A stretch of DNA of 14,798 nucleotides from Tannerella sp. (GCA_031283785.1 JAITBC010000033.1:1-14798), one strand, 5' to 3'; shown: positions 1 through 7,022, numbered from the stretch's first letter. A program made the numbers and translations. The notes: generated by a model from the letters alone, not told the origin.

Positions 1-2
1 CG

Positions 3-1484
3 GTAAAAATAAAAAGCGGCTCGTTTGGACTGCTTAATCCTGTTCTTTCATATAGCCGGAAACTGCATCGCCGCTGGAGCGCATCCGTATGCGCCGATTA
101 TATGCGTGCGGACGGTAAATATCCGTATACGCTGGTGAACGGGACGATTAAAACCCGTGAGAAACGCATGAACAGCGACGTCGAAACCCTCCGTCTGGAA
201 GGAAATCTGTATGGAGATTTCGGTCGCAGAGGCGGAAGTTTTGAAACGAAGCTGTATACGTTTCATTCGGGACGCGGGCTGCCGGGATCCGTCAATTTTT
301 ACAATAAAACGGCGACAGAGCGCCTGTGGAACGATAACAGTTTCATACAGGCAGGATATAAAAATCAATGGGATGAACGGTTTGCCGTCCAAGCCTTCGC
401 TAAATATACCTATGCCTATTCGCGCTATAAAGACGTGAACGATGAATACTCGGCCGGCTATCAGGAAGACCGTAATACGCAATATGAACGTTATGCCTCC
501 GCAGGCGTTCGGTATACGCCGTCAGGCGGTCTGTCCGCTTCGTTTACGACGGATTATGCGCATACAACGCTTCATAATAATTTCATCAACGCGGTTCAGC
601 CCCGGCGAAACACGTCGCTGACCGTATTTGCCGTGCAGCATAAGAGCAACCGGTTTACGGCGACAGGCAGTGCGCTTGGCACGTACATATCCGATAAGGC
701 GGATAACGGCGACCGTCCTGCCGACCGCAAACATCTTTCGCCGGCCGTTGCTTTTTCATGGCAGCCGAGCGGGCGGAATGCCCTGCGTATTCGCGTTTCG
801 TATAAAGATATTTTCCGTGTCCCGACCTTTACCGACCTTTATTACCTGCGCATGGGAAATACCGGCCTGAAGCCCGAAAAAGCGAAACAGTACAATGCCG
901 GCCTGACATGGAGCGGAAACGCCGGACGGATCGTCCGCTATTTGAACCTGTCGGCCGATGGATATTATAATAAGGTGGAGGATAAAATTGTTGCGCTCCC
1001 TACTTTATATATATGGAGAATGATGAATATGGGCGAGGTCGAGATCGCGGGCGCAGACGTGAACCTGTCGGCGGAGCTGCCGTTATCCGGAAACATAAAC
1101 ATGATTATTTCAGGTAATTATACGTATCAGTATGCAATTGATATAACGAATCCCGATGCAAAAAATTACGGACACCAGATTCCGTATACACCCCGTCATA
1201 CAGGACACGCTTCGGCGACGGTCGAAACGCCCCGGATAAACGTCTCATGGCTGCTCACGGCGGTTGGCGAACGGTATGCATTGCCGCAAAACACAAGCCC
1301 CAACAGGGTGGACGCTTATGTGGAACAGGGTATTTCGCTGAACCGGACGTTTACGTGGAGAAACGCCTCCTTGCGCTTGCAGGGCGAGGTCCTGAATCTT
1401 GCGGATACGCAGTACGACGTAATTCAGTATTATCCGATGCCCGGCCGTTCGTGGCGGCTGAGCGTCACGTTAAATATACAGTAA
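3..1484 (+). CDS. btuB: TonB-dependent outer-membrane receptor, BtuB-like, 5'-truncated by window edge
   Basis: This is the C-terminal 493 residues of an outer-membrane TonB-dependent receptor. The reading frame is open to the first base, so the ATG at 102 is internal and the true start lies upstream of the window. What is seen is the barrel: alternating aromatic/polar beta strands, and the receptor signature 'RVPTFTDLYYLRMGNTGLKPE' region (bases about 810-880), in which a PTF-DLYY turn precedes GN-LKPE. The protein ends in a hydrophobic strand (WRLSVTLNIQ). The plug and TonB box are not in the window. The ligand is inferred from the neighbours: 22 bases downstream is a BtuG-type propeller lipoprotein, then a BtuF-type binding protein, the arrangement of Bacteroides cobalamin uptake. 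An iron-complex or other corrinoid receptor is the alternative. The TonB-receptor call is firm; the BtuB call is moderate. Confidence 0.82.
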   Translation, partial: VKIKSGSFGLLNPVLSYSRKLHRRWSASVCADYMRADGKYPYTLVNGTIKTREKRMNSDVETLRLEGNLYGDFGRRGGSFETKLYTFHSGRGLPGSVNFYNKTATERLWNDNSFIQAGYKNQWDERFAVQAFAKYTYAYSRYKDVNDEYSAGYQEDRNTQYERYASAGVRYTPSGGLSASFTTDYAHTTLHNNFINAVQPRRNTSLTVFAVQHKSNRFTATGSALGTYISDKADNGDRPADRKHLSPAVAFSWQPSGRNALRIRVSYKDIFRVPTFTDLYYLRMGNTGLKPEKAKQYNAGLTWSGNAGRIVRYLNLSADGYYNKVEDKIVALPTLYIWRMMNMGEVEIAGADVNLSAELPLSGNINMIISGNYTYQYAIDITNPDAKNYGHQIPYTPRHTGHASATVETPRINVSWLLTAVGERYALPQNTSPNRVDAYVEQGISLNRTFTWRNASLRLQGEVLNLADTQYDVIQYYPMPGRSWRLSVTLNIQ

Positions 1485-1506
1485 TAATTTAAAAACAAAA
1501 AAGACG

Positions 1507-2601
1507 ATGAAAAAGAGAACTTTTATTCAAATGCCGGTTTTATGCATGACAATGGCAATGGCAGCACCGTTTTTTACGGGTTGTAAGGACGATGACGACC
1601 CGACGGAAGAACTGATCGCGCCGTCCGAATATATTTATGTGTTAAACAGCGGGAACAGTGGCAGTAACAATACAAGCCTCTCCATGTATAATGCAGACGA
1701 CGGCACTGTGACCAAAGACATTTTCGAAGTCCGGAACGGGCGCCGCTTAGGTGACACCGGACAGGATATGATCGTGTACGGCAGCAAAATATATATTTCC
1801 GTATACGGCGAATCGACAATCGAAGTGACCGACCTTGAAGCGAAATCAATCAAACAAATCAAGACGGAAGGGCAGCCACGCTATTTTGCCGTTTACGGCG
1901 GCAAGGTATATGTTACGTATTTCAATGGTTACGTCGCGCGTATCGATACGGCCTCGCTGACGGTCGAAGCGAAGGTTCAGACAGGGCGCAATCCCGAACA
2001 GCTGACGGCAGCAAACGGGAAACTCTACGTCGCCAACTCCGGCGGCCTTGACTATAATACGGCGGCAGGATATGACAGGACCGTTTCCGTGATTGACACA
2101 GCAACGTTTACCGAAACGAAAAAAATAGAAGTTGTCGTTAATCCGTGTAATATGGTGTCGGATCGTCAGGGGTACGTCTATGTCGTGTCGATGGGAAATT
2201 ATGGAGACATACCCAGTACGCTGCAAAAAATTGATTCAAGAACGGATGAAGTTTCCGTCATGGAAGACCTGAATGGATCTTTCCTCGCCATCCTGGAAAA
2301 TACGCTTTACACCGTACATTCACGATACGACGACGCTTGGAACCAGATTGCCGGCTTTTATTCTTACGATGTAGTAAACAGGAAACTTTTGTCCGACAAT
2401 TTTATCGGAACGACCGAAATCGCCAAACCTTATCAGATCAATACGGATGGGATATTCGGCTACCTTTATATCATGACTTCCGATTATTTAAACGACGGCG
2501 ATGTTTATGTGTTCGACAGTACGGAAAAATTCGTAACGAAGTTTGAGGTGGGTCTGAACCCGATGAAAGCGCTAAGAGTAGTAACAATAAAATCGGAATA
2601 A
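1507..2601 (+). CDS. btuG: Surface lipoprotein with YncE/DUF5074-type beta-propeller, BtuG-like
   Basis: This is a 364-residue lipoprotein. The signal peptide ends at a lipobox with Cys26 (FFTGC). It is followed at once by K-DDDD, a typical Bacteroidota lipoprotein export signal for display on the cell surface. The rest is a repeated beta-blade pattern (for example QDMIVYGSKIYISVYGES, then RYFAVYGGKVYVTYFNG, then QLTAANGKLYVANSGG), each blade with a 'G-K-Y-V' strand, as in seven-bladed YncE-like propellers. In Bacteroides the BtuG family has this fold, sits next to BtuB and binds cobalamin very tightly at the surface; that is known for the family and inferred here. The start ATG is 22 bases after the receptor stop and the next gene begins 6 bases after its TAA, so the three genes form one operon. 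Another propeller-type ligand binder is the alternative. Confidence 0.78.
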   Translation: MKKRTFIQMPVLCMTMAMAAPFFTGCKDDDDPTEELIAPSEYIYVLNSGNSGSNNTSLSMYNADDGTVTKDIFEVRNGRRLGDTGQDMIVYGSKIYISVYGESTIEVTDLEAKSIKQIKTEGQPRYFAVYGGKVYVTYFNGYVARIDTASLTVEAKVQTGRNPEQLTAANGKLYVANSGGLDYNTAAGYDRTVSVIDTATFTETKKIEVVVNPCNMVSDRQGYVYVVSMGNYGDIPSTLQKIDSRTDEVSVMEDLNGSFLAILENTLYTVHSRYDDAWNQIAGFYSYDVVNRKLLSDNFIGTTEIAKPYQINTDGIFGYLYIMTSDYLNDGDVYVFDSTEKFVTKFEVGLNPMKALRVVTIKSE

Positions 2602-2607
2602 GAATCA

Positions 2608-3957
2608 ATGATACGCAATTGCTTCTGCTTATTGTTGTCGCTCTGTCTTACGTTTGGCTGTAACGTAAGGCAGAGTTCTTCTTCCGAAGGTGAACGCGTC
2701 GCAGAAGGAGTCCCCGCGTTGGCAAACGCCGGCGCTCCGGCGGAACGTACCGGCGTCTCGATGGAAAAGCTTGGATTGCCAGCGGGACGTGCCGGCGCTA
2801 CGGCCGGGAACGCCGGCGCTACGGGTGATAATCCGGCGGACGGTGGCGGCGCATCGTTAAACGGAGGCGTTCGACGGTCGCCGGAAGATTTGTTATACAC
2901 AAAAGATTCCATCCGTTATGCAGCAGGCTATCAAGTGACCGTCCACGACGGATATACGAGCGTGGAAGTGCGCGATCCGTGGAATGAAGGTAAGCTGTTG
3001 CAGCGTTATTTGTTAGTGGCGCGTGACGCATCATTGCCGACGGGGATGCCTGAAGGTACGGTTGTCCGCGTGCCGCTACGTAAGATGGTCGTCTATACTT
3101 CGGTTCACTGTGCGGCGCTTGATGCGCTTGGCGTTACCGATGATATTGCCGGCGTCTGTGAATCGCGTTATATAAATGTTACGGCAATAAAAGAGCGTAT
3201 CCGCGAAGGTTTGATAACAGATGTGGGAGAGGCCGCATCGCCCGGCGTTGAAAAAATGATTGAGATCGGTGCGGAAGTTGTGTTTGCTTCACCTTTTGAC
3301 CATGGGAGTTACGGGCCGGTCGAGAAATTAGGTATTCCGATTATCGAGTGTGCCGATTATATGGAGAATGACCCGCTCGGACGCGCCGAATGGATAAAGT
3401 TTATCGGCCTTTTGACGGGCAGGAGCGCTCGTGCCGATTCATTATTTCGTCGTACGGAGGCTAATTATCTACGCATAAAAGCGCTTGTCGGGGACGTGGC
3501 ATATCGTCCTAAACTGATGACCGGGATGAAGTACGGTTCTTCGTGGTATGTCCCTTCCGGCGGAAGTTTTATGGCGCGTATTTATAAGGATGCAGGTGCG
3601 GACTGTCTGTTTGGTTATCTGTCCGGCGCCGGAAGTACGCCGTTAAGTTTTGAAACAGTATTAAACAAAGCTATTCATGCGGATATCTGGCTGGTATACT
3701 ACAATCGGGAAGATGAAATGACTTACGGCGCATTACAGTCGGAGTATTCGTCGTACAGTCGCTTTGACGCTTTTCGCGACCGCCATATTTATGGTTGTAA
3801 TACAAACTATTCGCTGTATTACGAAGAAGTTCCAATGCATCCCGATTATCTTCTGGCGGAACTGATCGCTATTTTTCATCCTCAAATATTGCCTGATCAT
3901 AAATTCCGTTATTTCGCTCCATTGGGGGATGAGACAGACAAAAAAACAGACAGGTAA
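2608..3957 (+). CDS. btuF: BtuF/FecB-type ABC substrate-binding lipoprotein with repetitive Ala/Gly linker
   Basis: This is a 449-residue lipoprotein (lipobox LTFGC, Cys18). Residues 19-33 are a Ser/Glu-rich stretch and residues 34-75 a degenerate 7-residue repeat. The folded part starts near residue 90. From about residue 150 it shows a class III periplasmic-binding-protein pattern: VVYTSVHCAALDALGVTDDIAGV, then KMIEIGAEVVFASPF, then KLGIPIIECADYMENDPLGRAEWIKFIGLL, and a C-terminal lobe with DIWLVYYNREDE. Such proteins deliver cobalamin or iron chelates to a BtuCD/FecCD-type inner-membrane transporter. The position after the BtuB- and BtuG-like genes favours corrinoids. No permease or ATPase gene follows; the next gene is a ZIP transporter with its own promoter. 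The family call is firm, the substrate is inferred. Confidence 0.8.
   Translation: MIRNCFCLLLSLCLTFGCNVRQSSSSEGERVAEGVPALANAGAPAERTGVSMEKLGLPAGRAGATAGNAGATGDNPADGGGASLNGGVRRSPEDLLYTKDSIRYAAGYQVTVHDGYTSVEVRDPWNEGKLLQRYLLVARDASLPTGMPEGTVVRVPLRKMVVYTSVHCAALDALGVTDDIAGVCESRYINVTAIKERIREGLITDVGEAASPGVEKMIEIGAEVVFASPFDHGSYGPVEKLGIPIIECADYMENDPLGRAEWIKFIGLLTGRSARADSLFRRTEANYLRIKALVGDVAYRPKLMTGMKYGSSWYVPSGGSFMARIYKDAGADCLFGYLSGAGSTPLSFETVLNKAIHADIWLVYYNREDEMTYGALQSEYSSYSRFDAFRDRHIYGCNTNYSLYYEEVPMHPDYLLAELIAIFHPQILPDHKFRYFAPLGDETDKKTDR
2707..2832 (+). repeat. Six degenerate 21-bp (7-residue) tandem repeats in the BtuF-like gene
   Basis: Between the lipobox and the binding domain the coding sequence repeats with a 21-base period. 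Residues 34-75 read as heptads GVPALAN, AGAPAER, TGVSMEK, LGLPAGR, AGATAGN, AGATGDN. The 13-base core GCCGGCGCTACGG occurs at 2791-2803 and again 21 bases later at 2812-2824, with a one-base variant at 2728-2740. The product is an Ala/Gly/Pro-rich, probably disordered tether. Repeats of this kind can change copy number in frame. Confidence 0.75.
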
Positions 3958-3960
3958 AAA

Positions 3961-3986
3961 TCCGCCGGAATTAATGAAATGGCGGA
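3961..3986 (+). terminator. Weak stem-loop just after the BtuF-like gene
   Basis: A perfect 6-bp inverted repeat (TCCGCC at 3961-3966, GGCGGA at 3981-3986) with a 14-base loop begins three bases after the stop codon. There is no T-tract after it, so it may be a weak or factor-dependent end of the uptake operon. It may also be chance in GC-rich DNA. Confidence 0.3.
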
Positions 3987-4000
3987 CAATACGACGATCC

Positions 4001-4090
4001 TTCGTCCGGCGCGGCGGCGCGGCGGTTTGCAGCGAGGCCGGGGACGGGGTCGCTCGGAATTGCAGCGGGAGAGCGGGCGGGCGGTCGGAT
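4001..4090. other. GC-rich, G-run-rich spacer upstream of the ZIP gene
   Basis: These 90 bases contain 69 G or C (77%), well above the flanking genes. They are dominated by CGG/GCG runs and then by G-runs on the + strand (GGGG, GGGG, GGG, GGG, GGG). I see no credible gene in either strand; open frames through it are shadows. The block ends immediately at the -33 element of the ZIP promoter. It could form a hairpin or G-quadruplex, but no function can be shown. Confidence 0.5.
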
Positions 4091-4122
4091 TTTGCAATAG
4101 TCGGTAATATAACCTAAATTTG
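4091..4122 (+). promoter_or_regulatory. Bacteroidota-type promoter for the ZIP transporter
   Basis: TTTG at 4091-4094 and TAAATTTG at 4115-4122 match the -33 (TTTG) and -7 (TAnnTTTG) consensus of the Bacteroidota primary sigma factor. The spacer is exactly 20 bases. The leader to the ATG at 4233 would be about 105 bases, long enough for leader regulation. I see no recognisable riboswitch in it. Confidence 0.7.
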
Positions 4123-4232
4123 CATGTCCTTTCGTAAAGAAAAGTACATGAAAATCCCAAAGTACGTGCGGATGAAAAACGTTTTTTTCTGCGGAGGAAA
4201 GGTAGCGTGTAAATGAATGAAAAATAATAATT

Positions 4233-5012
4233 ATGGAAATAACGGTCGGATTACTCATACCGTTTGTCGGGACTGTATTAGGTTCTGCAATGGTATTCCT
4301 GCTTAAGAATGATATATCGTCGCGTCTGCAAAAATTCTTACTTGGCTTTGCTTCGGGGGTGATGATCGCAGCATCGGTATGGTCGCTGCTTATACCGTCT
4401 ATCGAGATGGCGGAGAAACAGAGCCATTCTGCCGCATGGCTGCCGGCGGCAGTCGGATTCCTTGCCGGCATGGGTTTTTTGTTGCTTTTAGACAGCGTCA
4501 TACCTCATCTTCATATAAATTCCAATGAGCCGGAGGGTGTTAAGACGAAACTGAAAAAGACGACGATGCTCGTTTTTGCCGTAACCCTCCATAATATCCC
4601 CGAAGGGATGGCCGTAGGCGTCGTTTTGGCCGGTATGACAGAGGGTGTATCAAACCTCTCTTTTGCAAGCGCAATGGCGCTTTCGGTCGGCATTGCCATT
4701 CAGAATTTCCCCGAAGGGGCGATTATCTCCATGCCGTTAAGGAGCGCCGGCCAGTCCCGCGCAAAAGCCTTTGTCAACGGAGCGCTATCGGGCGTCGTCG
4801 AGCCGGTAGCCGGGATTATAACAATCCTCCTGATAACGGTCACACTGCCCGTATTGCCGTATTTGCTCGCCTTTGCAGCAGGCGCGATGATATATGTAGT
4901 GGTAGAAGAGCTGATTCCCGAAGCGCAAAGCGGGCATCATTCCAATATCGCTACCATCGGCGTTGCGCTGGGGTTTGTCCTGATGATGATCCTCGACGTG
5001 GCGCTGGGATAG
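4233..5012 (+). CDS. ZIP-family (GufA/ZupT-like) divalent metal transporter
   Basis: This is a 259-residue inner-membrane protein with about eight hydrophobic segments. The ZIP metal-site motifs are present and intact: HNIPEG at residues 120-125 (TM4), QNFPEG at 157-162 (TM5) and EELIPE at 225-230. A His-containing loop (HLHINS, residues 92-97) lies before TM4. Length and motifs match the GufA/ZupT branch, which imports Zn2+ and often Fe2+ or Mn2+ into the cytoplasm. It is monocistronic, with its own promoter, and converges on the lipoprotein operon that follows. The family is firm; the metal cannot be fixed from sequence. A CDF zinc exporter is encoded in the same window but about 8 kb away, so no direct pairing is implied. 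Confidence 0.92.
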   Translation: MEITVGLLIPFVGTVLGSAMVFLLKNDISSRLQKFLLGFASGVMIAASVWSLLIPSIEMAEKQSHSAAWLPAAVGFLAGMGFLLLLDSVIPHLHINSNEPEGVKTKLKKTTMLVFAVTLHNIPEGMAVGVVLAGMTEGVSNLSFASAMALSVGIAIQNFPEGAIISMPLRSAGQSRAKAFVNGALSGVVEPVAGIITILLITVTLPVLPYLLAFAAGAMIYVVVEELIPEAQSGHHSNIATIGVALGFVLMMILDVALG

Positions 5013-5040
5013 GGGTCTCTCTCATTCAAGCCCCCCTATC
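5008..5040. terminator. Stem-loop shared by the 3' ends of two convergent genes
   Basis: GATAGGGG at 5008-5015 pairs with CCCCTATC at 5033-5040 (8 bp, 17-base loop). The stem contains the TAG stop of the ZIP gene on the + strand. It also covers the last codons of the - strand lipoprotein, whose stop lies in the loop. No strong T-tract directly follows; a T6 run starts at 5054 on the + side. It is plausible as a bidirectional terminator. Confidence 0.45.
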
Positions 5041-5609
5041 ATTACCTGACGATGTTTTTTAATGAGGGTTATGCAGGGTTCTTCCTTCCTGTTCCCGTCA
5101 TTTTCCCATGAAAGGACATCGTTCACGGAAATTTTTTCGCAAACCACGGAATCGTCCGACACCTTGAGATCGCACCGTATCGTGTCGTAAGTGTATATAT
5201 GATATAATTCCGGAGGGGAAGCAAATGCGCACTGTACTTCAACAAGTTCAAGAATCATATCAAGACGTCCTCCCTGCCGGTGATCATTAAATTCCGTCGC
5301 AACGACAATCCGCGATGATTCCCGTTCGCCATCGCCGTCACTGATAGAAAAAAGCGGATCCGCAAAGCTACCCTGCGGATACGGGATCAGCCTGATGTCT
5401 TTTTCAGAGTAGAACGAATCCACCCAGGAAGCGTAACGCTCGCTCACCGAGAGCACAAGGCCGTCTTTGTCCTTTATGACGATCGAATACCGGAACGGCA
5501 GGGTAGGCGCCTCCTCCTCCGGCGAATCGTTACCGCCGCAGGAAGCCAGGACGCAGGAAGCCATGGCGCAGGATAAAAAAATCAGCGGTTGGAATAAATA
5601 CGTTTTCAT
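5022..5609 (-). CDS. Lipoprotein of unknown function, copy 1 of a tandem paralogous pair
   Basis: This is a 195-residue predicted lipoprotein. The signal peptide ends in the lipobox LASC (Cys24), followed by GGNDSPEEE, an acidic export-type sequence suggesting surface display. I do not recognise the family. The mature part has the blocks LPFRYSIVIKDKDGLVL, DIRLIPYP, VVATEFND-RQGG, YTYDTI and DSVVCEKISVND-LSWEN. All of these recur in the gene directly upstream (5627-6238), so the pair arose by duplication. It looks like a mainly beta-sheet domain. It is last in a three-lipoprotein - strand operon, 17 bases after its paralogue. No catalytic motif is visible. Confidence 0.8.
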   Translation of the reverse strand: MKTYLFQPLIFLSCAMASCVLASCGGNDSPEEEAPTLPFRYSIVIKDKDGLVLSVSERYASWVDSFYSEKDIRLIPYPQGSFADPLFSISDGDGERESSRIVVATEFNDHRQGGRLDMILELVEVQCAFASPPELYHIYTYDTIRCDLKVSDDSVVCEKISVNDVLSWENDGNRKEEPCITLIKKHRQVMIGGLE

Positions 5610-5626
5610 AACGGGTTAGTATATTA

Positions 5627-6238
5627 TTATCGCCGGGGGGGAAGCCCCGCCGAAACGTTGTTTACGGATACACTCCCCGCATATTTGCGCTCTGAGCCGC
5701 TGCGGAAGGAATGTTTGTTTTTTACAAGAGTTAAATAAGGCTCTTCCGCCTTGTTTTCCCACGAAAGGATATCGTTCACCGAGATTTTTTCACATACCAC
5801 GGAATCGTTCACCACCTTTAGGACGCACTGTATCGTGTCATACGTATATTTATGATACGCTACAGGCGCAAGATGCCATACTTCAACGAATTCAAGTATC
5901 ATTCCGAGACCTCCTCCCTGCCGACATTCATTAAATTCCGTCCCGACGGTAATCCGGTATTCCCCGTCATATTTCCTGATGGAAAAAACCGGTTCCCTGT
6001 TGCTGTCCGGCGGATACGGGATCAAGCGTATGTCTCTTTCCCAGTAGAAATACCGATTAAGAATATTCCCGTCGTAATAGTCGCCCAGTAACACAAGGCC
6101 ATCTTTATCCTTTATGATGATCGAATACCGGAACGGCAGGGTCATGTCATTACACGCCTCCTCCTCCGGCGGATCGTTACCGCAGGAGACCTGAAAACAG
6201 GATAATACAGCTAACAGCCAAAATAAATTTACTTTCAT
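5627..6238 (-). CDS. Lipoprotein of unknown function, copy 2 of the tandem pair, with extended C-terminus
   Basis: This is a 203-residue predicted lipoprotein with Cys19 in FQVSC followed by GNDPPEEE. It aligns with the 5022-5609 product over nearly its whole length (LPFRYSIIIKDKDGLVL, DIRLIPYP, TEFNE-RQGG, YTYDTI, NDSVVCEKISVND-LSWEN). Copy 1 has a 3-residue SES insertion and ends soon after the shared TLxKN/K block. This copy instead runs on for about 30 more residues (SFRSGSERKYAG...). The tail is encoded by sequence that looks like a former 3' flank and ends in a run of seven C before the stop. The tail may therefore be an accident of a lost stop or a frameshift. Function is unknown; surface location is inferred. 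Confidence 0.8.
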   Translation of the reverse strand: MKVNLFWLLAVLSCFQVSCGNDPPEEEACNDMTLPFRYSIIIKDKDGLVLLGDYYDGNILNRYFYWERDIRLIPYPPDSNREPVFSIRKYDGEYRITVGTEFNECRQGGGLGMILEFVEVWHLAPVAYHKYTYDTIQCVLKVVNDSVVCEKISVNDILSWENKAEEPYLTLVKNKHSFRSGSERKYAGSVSVNNVSAGLPPRR

Positions 6239-6287
6239 AACAGGCTAACACCGGGGTAAATAGAGTAAAGCATCCGTAACGTAGATT

Positions 6288-6425
6288 TTAGAAAATCATA
6301 TTGTGATTTTCCTTGTTCAGTTTTTCGTAACCGGTTTCGGTCACTTCTTCGTATTCGCTGTTATTACACGATATCAGAAATATACCCGATATCAGGATGG
6401 ATTGTGTAAAAAAATTCCTGTTCAT
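6288..6425 (-). CDS. Very small lipoprotein (45 residues), first gene of the lipoprotein operon
   Basis: A 45-codon frame starts at ATG 6425 and ends at TAA 6288. It has a basic start (MNRN), a hydrophobic core (SILISGIFLIS) and a cysteine at residue 20 in the context FLISC, a clean lipobox. The mature part is NNSEYEEVTETGYEKLNKEN and a few more residues, acidic right after the cysteine as in surface lipoproteins. A TATCTTTG -7 element lies 38 bases upstream, and the paralogous lipoprotein gene starts 49 bases downstream on the same strand, so it looks like the first cistron of that operon. It may be a complete tiny lipoprotein or the stub of a longer one. I do not recognise a family. Confidence 0.62.
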   Translation of the reverse strand: MNRNFFTQSILISGIFLISCNNSEYEEVTETGYEKLNKENHNMIF

Positions 6426-6463
6426 TATAGTACATTTTTAGTTTAAAAATCAGATAATTGTTG

Positions 6464-6471
6464 CAAAGATA
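6464..6471 (-). promoter_or_regulatory. -7 element (TATCTTTG) of the lipoprotein operon promoter
   Basis: On the - strand TATCTTTG (6471 to 6464) matches TAnnTTTG exactly and sits 38 bases before the small lipoprotein ATG. No good TTTG lies at the expected -33 position; only a T-rich stretch is there. Confidence 0.5.
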
Positions 6472-6548
6472 AAAGCTTAGATCAATAATATTAGAAAAGA
6501 GGAGTTAAATAAATATAAATCTGTTATGCTATTCCGGTGAAGGGAATT

Positions 6549-7020
6549 ATTTAATGCGTTTTGTTCGTAATAAACACCTGTTGCAGGCATCAAATCGAAG
6601 GGTTATATGACGTTGGATGTATAATATCATCAATGCGGCAGTCAGACGTGCGGGGATGTAGTTGGCAGCGTCGAAACAAATACGGAAGCAATCGATACCG
6701 ATAATACAGGTGCAGCCTGTAATAGAATAACGAAAGTAATCAGGAATATACCGCTTATAAGGACAGTGGACATTATTCCACCTTTTAAAATACGTCCGTC
6801 GCCGTGGTTAAATGTTTGTTCGCCGTATGAAATCAGTTTACCGAAACCTGCAACAGGATGGGGCAGTCATGGAGGGAATGAAGTAAGCCGACAGGCAGTC
6901 CATTTGTTTTGCGAGATGTTTGTACAGCTCTGACGAATCGATCCTTCCGGGAATATTCGAACTGAAATTGGAGTTTGTATTTCTGAATTTGTACCGGTCG
7001 TCTCCGTGTCCGTGGATCAT
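6549..7020 (-). pseudogene. Decayed cobD-cbiB fusion remnant (cobalamin nucleotide-loop assembly)
   Basis: Three - strand fragments can be read. From ATG 7020 a frame encodes MIHGHGDDRYKF, then NFSSNIPG and ELYKHLAKQMDCLSAY. This is the start of the PLP-dependent threonine-phosphate decarboxylase (CobD) as found in Bacteroidales. After about 46 codons the similarity stops. In a different frame (about 6870-6750) the sequence reads LPHPVAGFGKLISYGEQTF, then NHGDGRILKGG and a hydrophobic helix. That is the N-terminal hallmark of CbiB, the adenosylcobinamide-phosphate synthase. In a third frame (about 6675-6620) it reads FDAANYIPARLTAALMILY, the conserved C-terminal part of CbiB. The C-terminal 85% of CobD, the CbiB start and the CbiB middle are missing. 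The rest, down to about 6550, is unrecognisable. It cannot make either enzyme. Confidence 0.78.
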
Positions 7021-7022
7021 AT

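Noticed and set aside
102..104. ATG as the start of the TonB-dependent receptor
   Set aside because: The frame is open and receptor-like back to base 3, and a 460-residue receptor would lack its plug; the start is outside the window.
2505..2912. 135-codon - strand frame opposite the BtuG/BtuF junction
   Set aside because: Its Pro/Ala-rich translation mirrors the heptad repeats of the real + strand gene; there is no start context or family likeness.
4123..4232. Cobalamin or metal riboswitch in the ZIP leader
   Set aside because: No B12-box-like sequence or multi-stem arrangement could be recognised in the roughly 105-base leader.
3971..4501. 176-codon - strand frame across the GC-rich spacer and the ZIP gene
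   Set aside because: It is the antisense of the first third of an obvious ZIP transporter; long frames are expected in GC-rich DNA, and the product shows no recognisable pattern.
5022..6238. Tandem lipoproteins as part of a type VI or toxin-immunity pair
   Set aside because: Tandem duplicated lipoproteins occur as immunity proteins, but there is no toxin-like gene nearby and no supporting motif.
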